A DNA stretch of 64,000 nucleotides from Saprospirales bacterium (GTDB lineage Bacteria; Bacteroidota; Bacteroidia; Chitinophagales; JADIYW01), in assembly GCA_016711605.1 (NCBI GenBank), contig JADJSS010000004.1:62001-126000 (forward strand), given 5' to 3'. Below the pieces are notes generated by a model. The model was given only the letters and a program-made list of their open reading frames with translations. It was not told the origin of the DNA and did no database searches. Position numbers and translations under genes: made by a program. Each line of letters starts with the position of its first letter. The stretch's first letter is position 1. Below, one piece after another: positions 19,588-29,563 of the stretch.

Positions 19588-19655
19588 GTTATAAGTAATC
19601 AGTTGTAAGTTATAAGTAAGGAAAAAGATATATTTCACTTTCACTTTCACCATCA
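19588..19655. repeat. Short-word tandem arrays after ferredoxin gene
   Basis: Two adjoining low-complexity arrays: AAGTAATCAGTTGTAAGTTATAAGTAAG-type words (about 19593-19620) and TTTCACTTTCACTTTCACC repeats (about 19632-19655). The second matches, as its complement, arrays at 29522 and 30608. No clear terminator stem. Confidence 0.5.
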
Positions 19656-19657
19656 CT

Positions 19658-20641
19658 TTATAATAAAAACTCTTCGCCAACATGCAATACTTTCAATGTT
19701 CCGTTGATGAGATTTTCTGTTTCTAATTGTTTTAAAATTTTTGGCGGTTCTGATGCTGGTTCGTCAGATAAATCAAATGTTCCGTAATGCATTGGAATAA
19801 ATGTTTTTCCTTTTAATTCATGAAAACCTTGCACCGATTCTTCAGGTGAAGTGTGTGCCCATTCCATTACAAATTTTGGTTTATATGCACCAACAGGCAT
19901 CAAACAAACATCAAATTCTGGAAAGTGATTGTTGATTTCTGTAAAGTGCTTGTCATAACCTGTATCACCAGCAAAATAGATAGTTTTGGCAGACGTTTGT
20001 ATGGCGAAGCTGCCCCAAAGTGTAGTGTTATAATCAGTAATAAATCGTCGGTTCCAATGTTTTGCAGGTAAAAAACTAATGTCTAAAACCTCAACATTAT
20101 ATTGTTGCCACCATGCAGCTTCTTGAATTTTCGAGAAGCCAAGTTTACGCAACATTTTATCAAAACCTAACGGACAAAGCACTTCGCAATTTGGGTTTTG
20201 TTTGGCTAATTTTTTTAATGTCGGCTCGTCTAAATGATCGCGATGACCATGAGAAAGCAAGATATAATCAATATTCGTAAACGTTGAGACTGAACAAGGC
20301 AATGCATGTTTACGTTTCAAAAATGGCGTTAAATTATAAAAAACTGGATCGGTTAAAATATGCTTGTTGTTTAGTTGCAAATAAAAAGAAGAATGGCCAA
20401 GCCAAACTATTTTATCATTTATATCTTCTATTAAAGTTGTATTTCGTATAACAGTAGGTGTGAAGGTATCGCGTTTTTTTTCAGCACGTTGCGGATTTGG
20501 AGTTAATATCCATTTTGTTAAATTTTGGAATGGTAATTTGTCTTTTTTTACATTAAAAACAAATTCATTATCGATTACTAAGTTGCCTTTTATATCGTTT
20601 CTGATAAATTTTAAATCAGCATTAAATTGGAATGTTTGCAT
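19658..20641 (-). CDS. MBL-fold metal-dependent hydrolase (NAPE-PLD/UlaG-like)
   Basis: A 327-residue metallo-beta-lactamase fold protein. Visible motifs are WLGHSSFYLQL, the zinc motif LLSHGHRDHLDEPT, PAKHWNRRF, TTLWGSFAI, FAGDTGYDKHF and the final HYGTFDLSDEP. The order and the Trp-Gly-Ser-Phe strand resemble the N-acylphosphatidylethanolamine phospholipase D-like and UlaG-like branches of the superfamily. No signal peptide. Possible substrates are lipids or cyclic phosphoesters/lactones; not determinable here. Ends close to the ferredoxin gene from the other side. Confidence 0.85.
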   Translation of the reverse strand: MQTFQFNADLKFIRNDIKGNLVIDNEFVFNVKKDKLPFQNLTKWILTPNPQRAEKKRDTFTPTVIRNTTLIEDINDKIVWLGHSSFYLQLNNKHILTDPVFYNLTPFLKRKHALPCSVSTFTNIDYILLSHGHRDHLDEPTLKKLAKQNPNCEVLCPLGFDKMLRKLGFSKIQEAAWWQQYNVEVLDISFLPAKHWNRRFITDYNTTLWGSFAIQTSAKTIYFAGDTGYDKHFTEINNHFPEFDVCLMPVGAYKPKFVMEWAHTSPEESVQGFHELKGKTFIPMHYGTFDLSDEPASEPPKILKQLETENLINGTLKVLHVGEEFLL

Positions 20642-20655
20642 AAATTAGAATAAAA

Positions 20656-20684
20656 AAAACCTGTTAGTAAAACTAACAGGTTTT
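20656..20684 (-). terminator. Rho-independent terminator after ompA-like gene
   Basis: A 13-bp perfect stem AAAACCTGTTAGT / ACTAACAGGTTTT with a 3-base loop, followed on the minus strand by a T run (A run on the plus strand at 20652-20659). It lies between the OmpA gene and the downstream MBL gene, separating their transcription. Confidence 0.8.
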
Positions 20685-20704
20685 GTATAAACAGTGAAAT
20701 TAAA

Positions 20705-22326
20705 TTATTGTTTAACAGGTGTGAAATCAACACGTCTGTTTACTTGGTGTTGTCCTTCACTTGCTGCATCTTTCACTAAAGGATCTGTTTTACCTAATGG
20801 TAATTTGATAAATCTATCTTCAGTTATTCCGTAATTATCTTTCAAATATTTGATTGCTGCATTTACACGATTTTGAGAAAGTTTATCGTTGTATTCAACA
20901 GAACCTCTTGTATCTGTATGACCTTGAACATTCACTTTCAAATCTGGGTTTGTAGCCATTACTAAACCAACTTTTTTCAATTCTGCATTTGCAGGTGTAG
21001 TGATGCTGTATTTATTTAAATCGTAATAGATTGAAGTTAATTTCCAAACGTTTTCTTCAACAGTTTTAACACGTTTAACTAATGGTTCTTCGTCATATGG
21101 AGGACCAGATTTGCCTGGTTCAGTAACTACTGGAGTTTCTACTTTTGGCATTACATTTTGCAATCAACAATTTCAAATGCAGGTGATGAGAATGGTTCTG
21201 GATCTTTTGTATCTGGACAACCATCTTTATCGCTATCTAAAGTAACACCATGTGCATCAACTGCATAACCTTCTGGTGTTGTTGGTTCTTTATCAAGTAT
21301 ATCTAAAACGCCATCGCCATCAGTATCTTTTAATTCGTCTTTTTTCTTTTCTGTTTTTTGATCAGCCATAATAAATGCTAAAGGGTTTACCCATTCAACA
21401 TGTTCTTTTTGAGCACCAATTCTACCAAATTTGTATATAAATTGGATACTAACATCCGCAAATGCATCTCTATTAATTTTAGATAATGAGTTTACTACTT
21501 TTCCGTTTGTATTGCTACCAGTAAAGTTAAATGCATCTAATTTGTCAGAGTTCATGAAAACAAATTGGCTTTCAACACCAATATCAAACATTTTAGTTAC
21601 TTTAAATTTCATACCCATTGCTAATGGAAAAACTACCTCAGTAAATTTGTTAGTAAAACCACGTGTATATTGGTTGTTTGCAATTGGTTTATCATCTTTT
21701 ACGTTATATATTTGAGAAGAACCACGCCAAAAACCCAACCCTAATTTTGTATACACTGCAAATCTGCGTGCTTTAACAGGTTTGCCTGTAATTTTAGATT
21801 TTATATATGAATTGTAACCCATTCCAATACCCATCCAATCAATATAGGCACTTAAACATGCCATATGGAAAATAGATGTTTTGAAATAAACTGGTTGATC
21901 AAAGCCAATTTGTTTCCAATATTGTCTGTCTTCAGCGAAACCACCTTTTTCAACAGTTCTTCCAGAAACTTTCCCTAAAGTGTAATCAATATTCAAACCA
22001 AATGCACTATTAAACATTTTTGTTAAACCAATACCTGCGTCCCATTGTAATTCGCTTGGTTTTTTAGTTTGACGAAACCAGTCATAACTTCTTAAATCTG
22101 TAAATGGAACTGTCGCACCACCATGAATAATTAAATTCCAATCTTGTAGAAATTTTTTAGAATCTACTTTGTAGTACTTTTTCGCTTGTTTTACTGTCAT
22201 TGTAGAAGAATTGGCATCTCCAGCTACACCAACACCATTGTCTTTTTTAGACTTTTGAGCAAAAGAAACTGTTGCGAATGCAATACAGATAATCGTTAGA
22301 AAAAGGTGTTTAAAGTTTGTTTTCAT
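20705..22326 (-). CDS. OmpA-family outer membrane protein, one frameshift
   Basis: The start at 22326 (MKTNFKHLFLTIICIAFATV) gives a signal peptide. The N-terminal half (about residues 60-310) looks like an outer-membrane beta-barrel. A calcium-binding thrombospondin type 3-like segment follows (DTDGDGVLDILDKEP, DSDKDGCPDTKDPEP), then a C-terminal OmpA peptidoglycan-binding domain (VNVQGHTDTRGSVEYNDKLS, NRRVDFTPV). The two frames (to 21151; from 21163) join as DCKNVMPKVE on restoring an A near 21160. Such proteins anchor the outer membrane to the wall and are abundant in Bacteroidota. A strong terminator follows. The barrel-TSP3-OmpA order is common in the phylum. Confidence 0.88.
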
Positions 22327-22493
22327 TTGTTTTAGTTTATTGTTTTTCAAATGCAATAAATCAAATATCTTATGTACAAGGTGGTAAGATTGTACTATTA
22401 TTAAAGATATTTTATTTTACTATAGTTATGATAATTTTGATAAAGATAACAATTATTAAGAAAAAATACAAAAATCTACTAAAGATTTAAAGT

Positions 22494-23729
22494 TTATTCA
22501 ACATAATTTAAATCTTTTGCGAAAGTTTCTTTCAATGTAAGTAATGCAAAAAAAGCCATTACAAATACAATTATACCTACAAACAAGTACGAATTTATAT
22601 AAGAATGTCCATTACTGATGAAACCACCTGCCAAAATATTAACTAAAGGAACTGCACCACGCACAAAATTAGGCGTTGATGTTGTTACAGTTGCACGTAA
22701 ATTTGTTCCAAATTGTTCCGAAGCAGTTATATTAAAAACTGCCCAATATCCTGCAGTGAAACCAACAATGGTGCAAGCAAAATAAAAGTAGGTTAGATTT
22801 TGTTTCCCAATAGTTAGATAAAATGCGATGGATAAAATTGATAAACATAAAAATAAAAGAATGGCTTTTTTTCTACTTTTAAGATATTGACTGATTAAAC
22901 CACTTGCAATATCACCAAAACACAAACCAATATAATTATACATAATGGCTTTGGCTGGAACTGGAATGTCTGTCATATTCATGGCTTGTCCCATTTCTTT
23001 AGAAAAAAATACAAATGTATTGATGCAATACCAAATCGGAATACCAACAATAATGACAGAAAAATATCTTGAAAATGTAGAAAAATTTTTAAAGAGCAAC
23101 AAAAAATTTCCTTTTGAAACTGTTTTTTCTAATGCAAGATCTTTATACATACCAGATTCGCTAACACCGATGCGCATTATCAATAATGCAAAACCCATTG
23201 CACCACCAATGTAGTAATTTGTTCGCCAATTAATTAAATCTGGATAGGAAGCCAATAAACTAGCAACTACAGCGCCAATGACGCCAACGCTGGCAATAAT
23301 TGTAGTTCCGTATCCACGTTTTTCTTTGCTCATACTTTCACTTACTAAAGTGATACCAGCACCAAGTTCACCAGCTAAACCAAATCCAGCCACAAAACGT
23401 AATATTTTGTACTGTTCAATTGTTGTAATCATTCCATTTAAAACATTGGCAATTGAATATAAAAAAATGGAACCAAATAATACGGAAAGTCGACCTTTTT
23501 TATCACCTAAAATTCCCCAAAAAATGCCACCAATCAACATACCATACATTTGGTAATTAAAAAGCATTTTTCCGTACATGGCGATGTCTGCATCTGATGT
23601 GATGCCGATTCCTTTTAAGCTTGGAACACGAATAACACCGAACAAAACTAAATCATATACATCTACAAAATAGCCGAGTGCAGCTACTAAAATCAGCAGT
23701 TTTAAACCTTTGTTTTGTTTTTCGTTCAT
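22494..23729 (-). CDS. MFS transporter (metabolite:H+ symporter-like)
   Basis: 411 residues with about twelve hydrophobic segments. The loop 2-3 signature GILGDKKGRLSVLFG (G-x3-D-x2-G-R) is present, and the start LLILVAALGYFVDVYDLVLF with acidic residues in helix 1 is typical of metabolite/sugar:proton symporters of the major facilitator superfamily. FVAGFGLAGELGAGITLVSE matches the helix 4-5 region of the MHS/SP branches. The transported substrate is unknown. Inner membrane. It stands between ompA and a desaturase gene on the same strand. Confidence 0.85.
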   Translation of the reverse strand: MNEKQNKGLKLLILVAALGYFVDVYDLVLFGVIRVPSLKGIGITSDADIAMYGKMLFNYQMYGMLIGGIFWGILGDKKGRLSVLFGSIFLYSIANVLNGMITTIEQYKILRFVAGFGLAGELGAGITLVSESMSKEKRGYGTTIIASVGVIGAVVASLLASYPDLINWRTNYYIGGAMGFALLIMRIGVSESGMYKDLALEKTVSKGNFLLLFKNFSTFSRYFSVIIVGIPIWYCINTFVFFSKEMGQAMNMTDIPVPAKAIMYNYIGLCFGDIASGLISQYLKSRKKAILLFLCLSILSIAFYLTIGKQNLTYFYFACTIVGFTAGYWAVFNITASEQFGTNLRATVTTSTPNFVRGAVPLVNILAGGFISNGHSYINSYLFVGIIVFVMAFFALLTLKETFAKDLNYVE

Positions 23730-23781
23730 TTTATAGTTTTTTAGTCATGAGTTTTTAGTCTCGAGAATTCCTTATTCCTAT

Positions 23782-24838
23782 TTACTTATCACTTTTTACA
23801 ATCGCCATTTTTATAATTTGCCAATAATTTTCTTTTAATAAACCAAATTTATAAAAACCACGTTCTTTTAATAATTCATGCAATTTTGGCGAATTATAAG
23901 AAGGCATATTTTGTAAAAAATGATGTTCTAAATGATAGTTGACATGTAGTGGCGCAAATAAAATTTGTTCAATATAATTTGCATAAGTTGTGCGCGTATT
24001 TTTGTAAGGATCATTTTGATCTTCTACTACTGAATGTTCTGCAATAGAACGAATACGCAAACTAAAATTATAAGTAGTAAAATATGCACCAATCCATAAA
24101 AAGTATAACCAGTATTTTCCGCATAAAAATAAGATTGTAAATAAAATTGCATGAAATAAAATGCCACCTCGAAGATTGTAATACGCATTTCTAAAAATCA
24201 CTTTCCAAGGACGATTTTCTATAGGTATTTTTTCAATGAAATTTCCTAAATTATATTTTATAAAACCAAGATGCATTGCAGTTAAACCAAAATTTGCTTT
24301 AATACCTGTTAATCCAATTAAATCTCTGAATAATTTGCGTAACATACTTAATAATCTAGTTGGATAACCAGCTGTTAGTCCTAAATCCGGATCATCAGAA
24401 GTACCTGTTGCAATATGGTGTTGGAAATGATATGGTCTGTATTGTTCGATATTATTAAATATTGGATATGCACCCAAAAAATTTCCAATAACATCATTGT
24501 ATTTTTTAGTTTTAAATAATGAATAATGTGACGCATCATGCATGATAATTGCGCAACCTAATTGTTTGCCACCAATAATAAAAAGTGCAACAATAATGCT
24601 TGCAGCAAAAACAAATTTGCTTGAAGTAAAATATGGAACAACCGCAACCAATACAAAAGAAAAAATTACCCAGAACCAAACAGAAGCAACCTCCATAAAA
24701 CCTTTCCAATCTGATTTTTCGTGTAACTTTTTTTATTTCATCTTTAGTTAGATATTCATTGATTATTTGCTTGTATTTTACTACCTGATGGTTTTCAGGT
24801 TTAACATTAAATTCCCAATTATTATAAGTGGTTGCCAT
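23782..24838 (-). CDS. Membrane fatty acid desaturase, one frameshift
   Basis: About 350 residues when joined. The start at 24838 gives MATTYNNWEFNVKPENHQ; the second frame carries the hydrophobic helices and three histidine boxes: HDASHY, YHFQHH and HLEHH, which bind the di-iron centre of membrane desaturases. Enzymes of this type insert double bonds in acyl chains (or act on carotenoids/sphingolipids). The frame break near 24715 is resolved as RKSDWKGFMEVASVWFW if the A run there is one base too long. The downstream end of the preceding hydrolase gene is six bases from the start, so the two probably form an operon. Confidence 0.85.
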
Positions 24839-24844
24839 TTTTTT

Positions 24845-25528
24845 TTAGTCAATATTTAAGAAGTCAGTCATTGCTGCGAATGTTTCGTTTGGAAACAAAT
24901 TTAAACAAAAATGTCCACCATTTATTTGTATAAATTTTTCATCTGGTGATGCAACAATTCGATCTGCTTTATCATGGATGCGTAAAGGATTTGGTAATGT
25001 TGACGTTATTTTATTTTCGTATGTCATTTCAATTATGAGTGCTAATTGTTTATCTGAAAACGAATCAAAATTATCCATTATATACGATTGTATTTTTCGA
25101 TAATTTTCGTTTTTTATCTTTTTGAGTAAATAATCTTTTAAAAATTGTTTTTTTACCAAACCTGTAAAAGCAGCAAATAACGTTATTCTGGGAAATTGTG
25201 GAACCATATGCAATACTTTTTTTGGGTCGTTGAAAGAACCAATCATGCAAATTGTATTTCCTTGTATCTCACGAATTTGAAATGAAAAATAGCCACCCAT
25301 TGAATGACCTATAATTTTATCATTCGGTTGAATGTTATAGAACTTTATTAATTGAGTTGCAAATTGTTTTACAGTAATAAACGGAAACGTAAATTTATCT
25401 AAAACAGGTCTGTAATCTACATGAATAAATTCGTGGTTGTTTATTAAAGGAATGAGTTCGTTGAAACAAAAAGTATCTTCACCAAAACCAGGCATTAAAA
25501 ATAATTTCTTCATAATTCTTTTAGTCAA
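24845..25528 (-). CDS. Alpha/beta hydrolase
   Basis: 227 residues. Nucleophile elbow IIGHSMGGYFSF, an oxyanion region LFLMPGFGEDTFCF near the start, LRIHDKADRIV for the acid-bearing strand, and the catalytic histidine in INGGHFCLNLFP. An internal Met (residue 6, 25513) is an alternative start. It is the first gene of a probable two-gene unit with the desaturase; a lipid or ester substrate is plausible but unproven. Confidence 0.82.
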   Translation of the reverse strand: MTKRIMKKLFLMPGFGEDTFCFNELIPLINNHEFIHVDYRPVLDKFTFPFITVKQFATQLIKFYNIQPNDKIIGHSMGGYFSFQIREIQGNTICMIGSFNDPKKVLHMVPQFPRITLFAAFTGLVKKQFLKDYLLKKIKNENYRKIQSYIMDNFDSFSDKQLALIIEMTYENKITSTLPNPLRIHDKADRIVASPDEKFIQINGGHFCLNLFPNETFAAMTDFLNID

Positions 25529-25710
25529 TTTTTTTACAAGATAATAATAAGTGTTTATGAATTAATGTGTTTTTTTAATCAGTGAATTTAAAATCATAAA
25601 ATTACAAAATTTGGCACGATAAATGTAACGCATGATTAAAATTACTAATTCGTAAATTACATTTTATCAAATCATTTAATTATTTTTATACACCATTAAA
25701 TCAAAAAAGC

Positions 25711-26583
25711 ATGAAAAAAATCTATATTCTAACAGCAATATTAATAGCATTTATTTTTAATGCATCAGCTCAAAAAACTGGAGACAGAATTCAAATTAAC
25801 AAAGACGGAAAATGGGAACCTGGCAAATTAATTAGTTACAGCAACGGCACATACTTGGTAGATTACGATGCGTGGTTTTTAGCTGATGAAGTAGTTGCTG
25901 CTGACAGAGTGATGTTTTTAAGTCCGAATAAAAATGACACTGCTAATTTTTTAGTTGTTAAAGTTGATACTATTTACAAATACAAACGCGATACAATTAC
26001 AATTCTTAGAAATAAAACAGACACACTTTATAAATACAATACTGATGTTGTAACGATTCTTAAAAATAAAATTGATACCGTTTATAAATACAATATTGCT
26101 GATGTAGTAACGATATTAAAAAACAAAATAGATACGGTTTATAAATACAAAATCGATACGGTTACCATTCTTACAAAAGGAAGAACAGATACTATTTTTA
26201 AAGGAAAAATTGATACGGTTTACAGTACGAAACCTACAACGGTAACCATCACAACTTCTGCAACTCCAACGTATTCGAAATTAGAAAAAGTACAAGTGAT
26301 TTTGGGTTCTAAATGGATGGCTGCAAGTATTTTAGAAGTGGTAAATGGCGCATATAAAGTGCGCTATGTTGGCTTGTCTGCTGCGTTTGATGAAGTTGTA
26401 ACTGCAGATAGAATTAGAAGCAGCAAAATATTAGGTCGCAAAGTAAAAGTGTCGTGGTCTGGAAATTGGTACGATGCAACAATTACACAAGTTAACGACA
26501 AAGCGAAAAAATATTTTATACATTATGATGGCTGGAGCAGCACTTCTGATGAATGGGTTGGTGTTGATAGAATTAAGTTTTAA
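25711..26583 (+). CDS. Secreted protein with three Tudor/Agenet-like barrels and a YKY repeat stalk
   Basis: Signal peptide MKKIYILTAILIAFIFNASA. Three related 45-55 residue modules are visible: GDRIQINKDGKWEPGKLISY...YDAWFLADEVVAADRV (about 23-68), KVQVILGSKWMAASILEVV...FDEVVTADRI (about 192-237) and GRKVKVSWSGNWYDATITQV...YDGWSSTSDEWVGVDRI (about 240-290). The shape (basic strand, W-x-(P/A), YDGW, E-W-V, DRI) is that of Tudor/Agenet/chromo-barrel folds. Between modules 1 and 2 lies a repeat of IDTVYKYN, VVTILKNK words. Eukaryotic relatives bind methylated peptides or nucleic acids; here it would act outside the cytoplasm. Function unknown. A bidirectional terminator follows. Confidence 0.75.
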   Translation: MKKIYILTAILIAFIFNASAQKTGDRIQINKDGKWEPGKLISYSNGTYLVDYDAWFLADEVVAADRVMFLSPNKNDTANFLVVKVDTIYKYKRDTITILRNKTDTLYKYNTDVVTILKNKIDTVYKYNIADVVTILKNKIDTVYKYKIDTVTILTKGRTDTIFKGKIDTVYSTKPTTVTITTSATPTYSKLEKVQVILGSKWMAASILEVVNGAYKVRYVGLSAAFDEVVTADRIRSSKILGRKVKVSWSGNWYDATITQVNDKAKKYFIHYDGWSSTSDEWVGVDRIKF

Positions 26584-26600
26584 TCTGTAAAACATAAAAT

Positions 26601-26639
26601 AAAAAATGGCTTGTATCACAAAAATACAAGCCATTTTTT
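26601..26639. terminator. Bidirectional intrinsic terminator
   Basis: A 16-bp perfect stem AAAAAATGGCTTGTAT / ATACAAGCCATTTTTT with a 7-base loop lies between two converging genes. Terminal A/T runs on both sides let it serve the Tudor-like gene (plus) and the SNF2 helicase gene (minus). Confidence 0.85.
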
Positions 26640-26642
26640 TAT

Positions 26643-29516
26643 TTAATCAAACAAGAATGCAATATCTTCTTGCGTAAGATTTTTTACAAAATTTTCTTCT
26701 TCTACAATTAATGCATCAGACGTTTGTTGTTTTTTTTGTTGGATTTGAATGATTTTTTCTTCAATCGTATCTTTACAAATCATCTTATAGGCAAACACAT
26801 TTTTGGTTTGTCCAATGCGATGCGTTCTGTCAATTGCTTGTTGTTGCACTGCAGTGTTCCACCACGGATCTACCAGGAAAACATAGTCTGCTGCAGTTAA
26901 GTTGATGCCAGCGTTTCCTGTTTTTAAACTCATTAAAAATACATTTACATTATTTTCATCTTCCTGAAATTTAGAAACCAATGCTTGTCGCTCGGTAACT
27001 GCGGTGTCACCATCAAAATGATAAAATGAAATTTTGTGTTGTTTCAATTCATCCGCAATTAAATGTAACATACCTTTGAATTGCGAAAAAACCAGTACTT
27101 TATTTGTTGATAAATTATTTACAATCTCATCTAGTAAAACTTTTATTTTTATAGACTCATTTGTTCTAATTTCATCGTCTTTTAATAAAGTTGGCGAACA
27201 ACAAACTTGTCGCAATTTTATAATTCCTTGTAAAATAGACAGCTTGCTTTTTCCTAAACCTTCTTGTTTAATATTTAAGAAAATGCTTTTCTTTATTTGT
27301 GATTTTACTTCGTCATAAGCTTCGCGTTGTTCATCATCCATTTCGCACCACAAAGTCAATTCTGTTTTTTCTGGTAAATCAGTTGCTACTTGTTGTTTGG
27401 TTCTGCGCAATACAAATGGTGCAGTGAGTTTGTGCAATGCTTCCATTTTTTCTGTACTTCTGTTTCTGTCAATTGGTAATGCGTATTCGTTTCTAAAAAA
27501 CTCTTGTGTGCCTAAAAAAGAAGGTAATAAATAATTGAGTTGCGCATACAAATCAAACGTATTATTCATGATAGGTGTGCCACTTAATGCAATTTTATTT
27601 TTTGCAATGATTTCGTAAACTGCCTTTGTTGCTTGTGCATACAGCGTTTTTATATTGTGACTTTCATCTAAAACAATCGTATTCCAAAATACGGATTTCA
27701 TTAATTCAATATCAACTCGTAACGTAGAATAAGCTGTAATTATTATTTGAGCATCTTCTTTAAAAAAGTTGTCGAACTTGCGTTGTGTGCCATAATGAAC
27801 ATACGATTTTATCGTTGGAAAGAATTTTTCTAATTCCATTTTCCAGTTATAAATTAAGGAACTTGGACAAACGATGATGAATTTATCTGCTGGATTTATT
27901 TCGTATTGCGATGCAATAAAACAAATAGTCTGTATCGTTTTTCCCAAACCCATATCATCAGCTAAACAAGCACCAGCACCGATTTCACTGAGCAAGCGTA
28001 GCCATTCATAACCTTTATGTTGGTAGGCGCGAAGCGTAGCATTTATAGCTGTTGGAATTGGAAATAACTGCTCATCAATTTGTTGCCATGTTTTCCATTT
28101 TTGCCACCAATTAGTATCTATTACAAATTTTAATTGCTGCAATTTGCTGATTTCTTCAGATTGCATCAACAACCATTTTGGAATCGTAATTGTATCTTTA
28201 TCAATTTTACTATGTTTGATAATAGTAGCATATTGCTGCATCCATTCATCATCTAAGATTCCAATCGAATTATCTTTTAACAGCACAGAACGCTGATGAT
28301 TAAACAACGTTTTTTGTAATTCTTTTAATGGTACAATTTCATCGCCAAAAGTTACCAATAACTGCGCAGTTATTAGGTTGTCGAGTGTTTGTATTTTTTC
28401 AAAATTAGTTTGAATTGGAAATGGCGAATACCTGAAATTATGCAACATATCCATTCCAATCAACTCAATGTTTTTATCTAATAATTGATGGTAAAATTTT
28501 AAGAACCAATTCTTTTTTTTTGCTTCATCAAATGATAAATAAAAATAGCTATTCATTTGTTTGGCAAAATTTGTATGCGTGTTTTTTATTTCATGAACAA
28601 AATTTATTTCTGCTTCTTTGTTTCGCTGCACACAATAAATTTCACCATTAATTGTTGTTTCATATTCTTCATTAAAATTACCTTCAACCAAAATAGTATC
28701 GTATTTCCATTGTGGTGTAATCATCAAAAAAGAACCGCTGTTTACTTCACTTAAATATATACAATTTACTGGCTCAACACTAATCGTTTTCTTTTCAAAT
28801 AAATCATTTTTGTTGATTGGATATTTTGGTTCGATGCGCTTAACAATATGTTGCATGAACATTGTTGCATCAGCGCCATATTTTTGTAATGGTAACTTCT
28901 CTAAACTATCTAAAAATAAGGCATCTTCAAGATTTAGAAGATAATAGGTGTTTTCTTTTTGAAGTAAAAATACGTTTCTATTAAAATGAGAAATCTCTGT
29001 TTTTTCGTTATCAATTTCTACAAAAATTTCTAATGCAAAATTGCCATTAATTAATTTTATTACATCAAAAGAAATAACAGGTTTTTGCTCAGAAAATTGG
29101 CAATTTGTAATTAAATAATTGCCTGTTTTTGAATTAATGGTTCGATGATAAAGTGCAGCGTTTTCTTGAATTAAAATTAACTCTTTTATGGTTTCATAAA
29201 TTTCGCGCATCAATGCTTTCTGTAAATAATTTTCTAAAGATGCACCAGATTTTTGCTTTTTAAAAACCTTAGTTTGTTCACTAATTCTGAATTTAATATG
29301 CTCAAAAGTTAGCTTGTCGAATGTTTGATATGCTTTTGTATCTATTTTTTTATAGATAGCATTTAATTTATTGGCGTCTAATTTTTCTTTGTGGAAATTG
29401 CTGAATTTATCACTTTTTTCAACAACTAAAATGCTGAAAATATCGTAAAAGAATACGCAATTTTCTGGATGTAAACAAAATCCAATTTTAGAAGTTGTTT
29501 TTGCTTTTAAGCTCAT
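26643..29516 (-). CDS. SNF2-family DEAD/DEAH-box ATPase
   Basis: 957 residues. The C-terminal ~480 residues form the SNF2/RapA-like double RecA engine: YEWLRLLSEIGAGACLADDM then GLGKTIQTI (Walker A), FIIVCPSSLIYNW (Ia), IVLDESHNIKT (DExH), ALSGTPIMNN (III), KVLVFSQFKGML (IV), LMSLKTGNAGINLTAADYVF (V) and DRTHRIGQTKNVFAYK (VI). The N-terminal ~450 residues have no recognised domain, usual for bacterial stand-alone SNF2 proteins. Such proteins translocate on DNA or remodel nucleoprotein; some sit in defence systems, but no restriction or methylase partner is present here. No frame break. Confidence 0.9.
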   Translation of the reverse strand: MSLKAKTTSKIGFCLHPENCVFFYDIFSILVVEKSDKFSNFHKEKLDANKLNAIYKKIDTKAYQTFDKLTFEHIKFRISEQTKVFKKQKSGASLENYLQKALMREIYETIKELILIQENAALYHRTINSKTGNYLITNCQFSEQKPVISFDVIKLINGNFALEIFVEIDNEKTEISHFNRNVFLLQKENTYYLLNLEDALFLDSLEKLPLQKYGADATMFMQHIVKRIEPKYPINKNDLFEKKTISVEPVNCIYLSEVNSGSFLMITPQWKYDTILVEGNFNEEYETTINGEIYCVQRNKEAEINFVHEIKNTHTNFAKQMNSYFYLSFDEAKKKNWFLKFYHQLLDKNIELIGMDMLHNFRYSPFPIQTNFEKIQTLDNLITAQLLVTFGDEIVPLKELQKTLFNHQRSVLLKDNSIGILDDEWMQQYATIIKHSKIDKDTITIPKWLLMQSEEISKLQQLKFVIDTNWWQKWKTWQQIDEQLFPIPTAINATLRAYQHKGYEWLRLLSEIGAGACLADDMGLGKTIQTICFIASQYEINPADKFIIVCPSSLIYNWKMELEKFFPTIKSYVHYGTQRKFDNFFKEDAQIIITAYSTLRVDIELMKSVFWNTIVLDESHNIKTLYAQATKAVYEIIAKNKIALSGTPIMNNTFDLYAQLNYLLPSFLGTQEFFRNEYALPIDRNRSTEKMEALHKLTAPFVLRRTKQQVATDLPEKTELTLWCEMDDEQREAYDEVKSQIKKSIFLNIKQEGLGKSKLSILQGIIKLRQVCCSPTLLKDDEIRTNESIKIKVLLDEIVNNLSTNKVLVFSQFKGMLHLIADELKQHKISFYHFDGDTAVTERQALVSKFQEDENNVNVFLMSLKTGNAGINLTAADYVFLVDPWWNTAVQQQAIDRTHRIGQTKNVFAYKMICKDTIEEKIIQIQQKKQQTSDALIVEEENFVKNLTQEDIAFLFD

Positions 29517-29521
29517 TATTT

Positions 29522-29556
29522 TGAAAAGTGAAAGTGAAAGTGAAGGTGAAAGTGTG
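29522..29556. repeat. GTGAAA tandem array
   Basis: Repeats of GAAAGTGAAAGTGAAGGTG words in the 47-base spacer between nrnA and the helicase gene. The same word occurs at 30608-30635 and, as complement, at 19632-19655. Confidence 0.6.
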
Positions 29557-29563
29557 GTTAATC

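Noticed and set aside
26643..29516. SNF2 helicase as part of a phage defence island (DISARM-like)
   Set aside because: No methyltransferase, PLD or DUF1998 partner is adjacent; neighbours are ndk, nrnA and a secreted protein.
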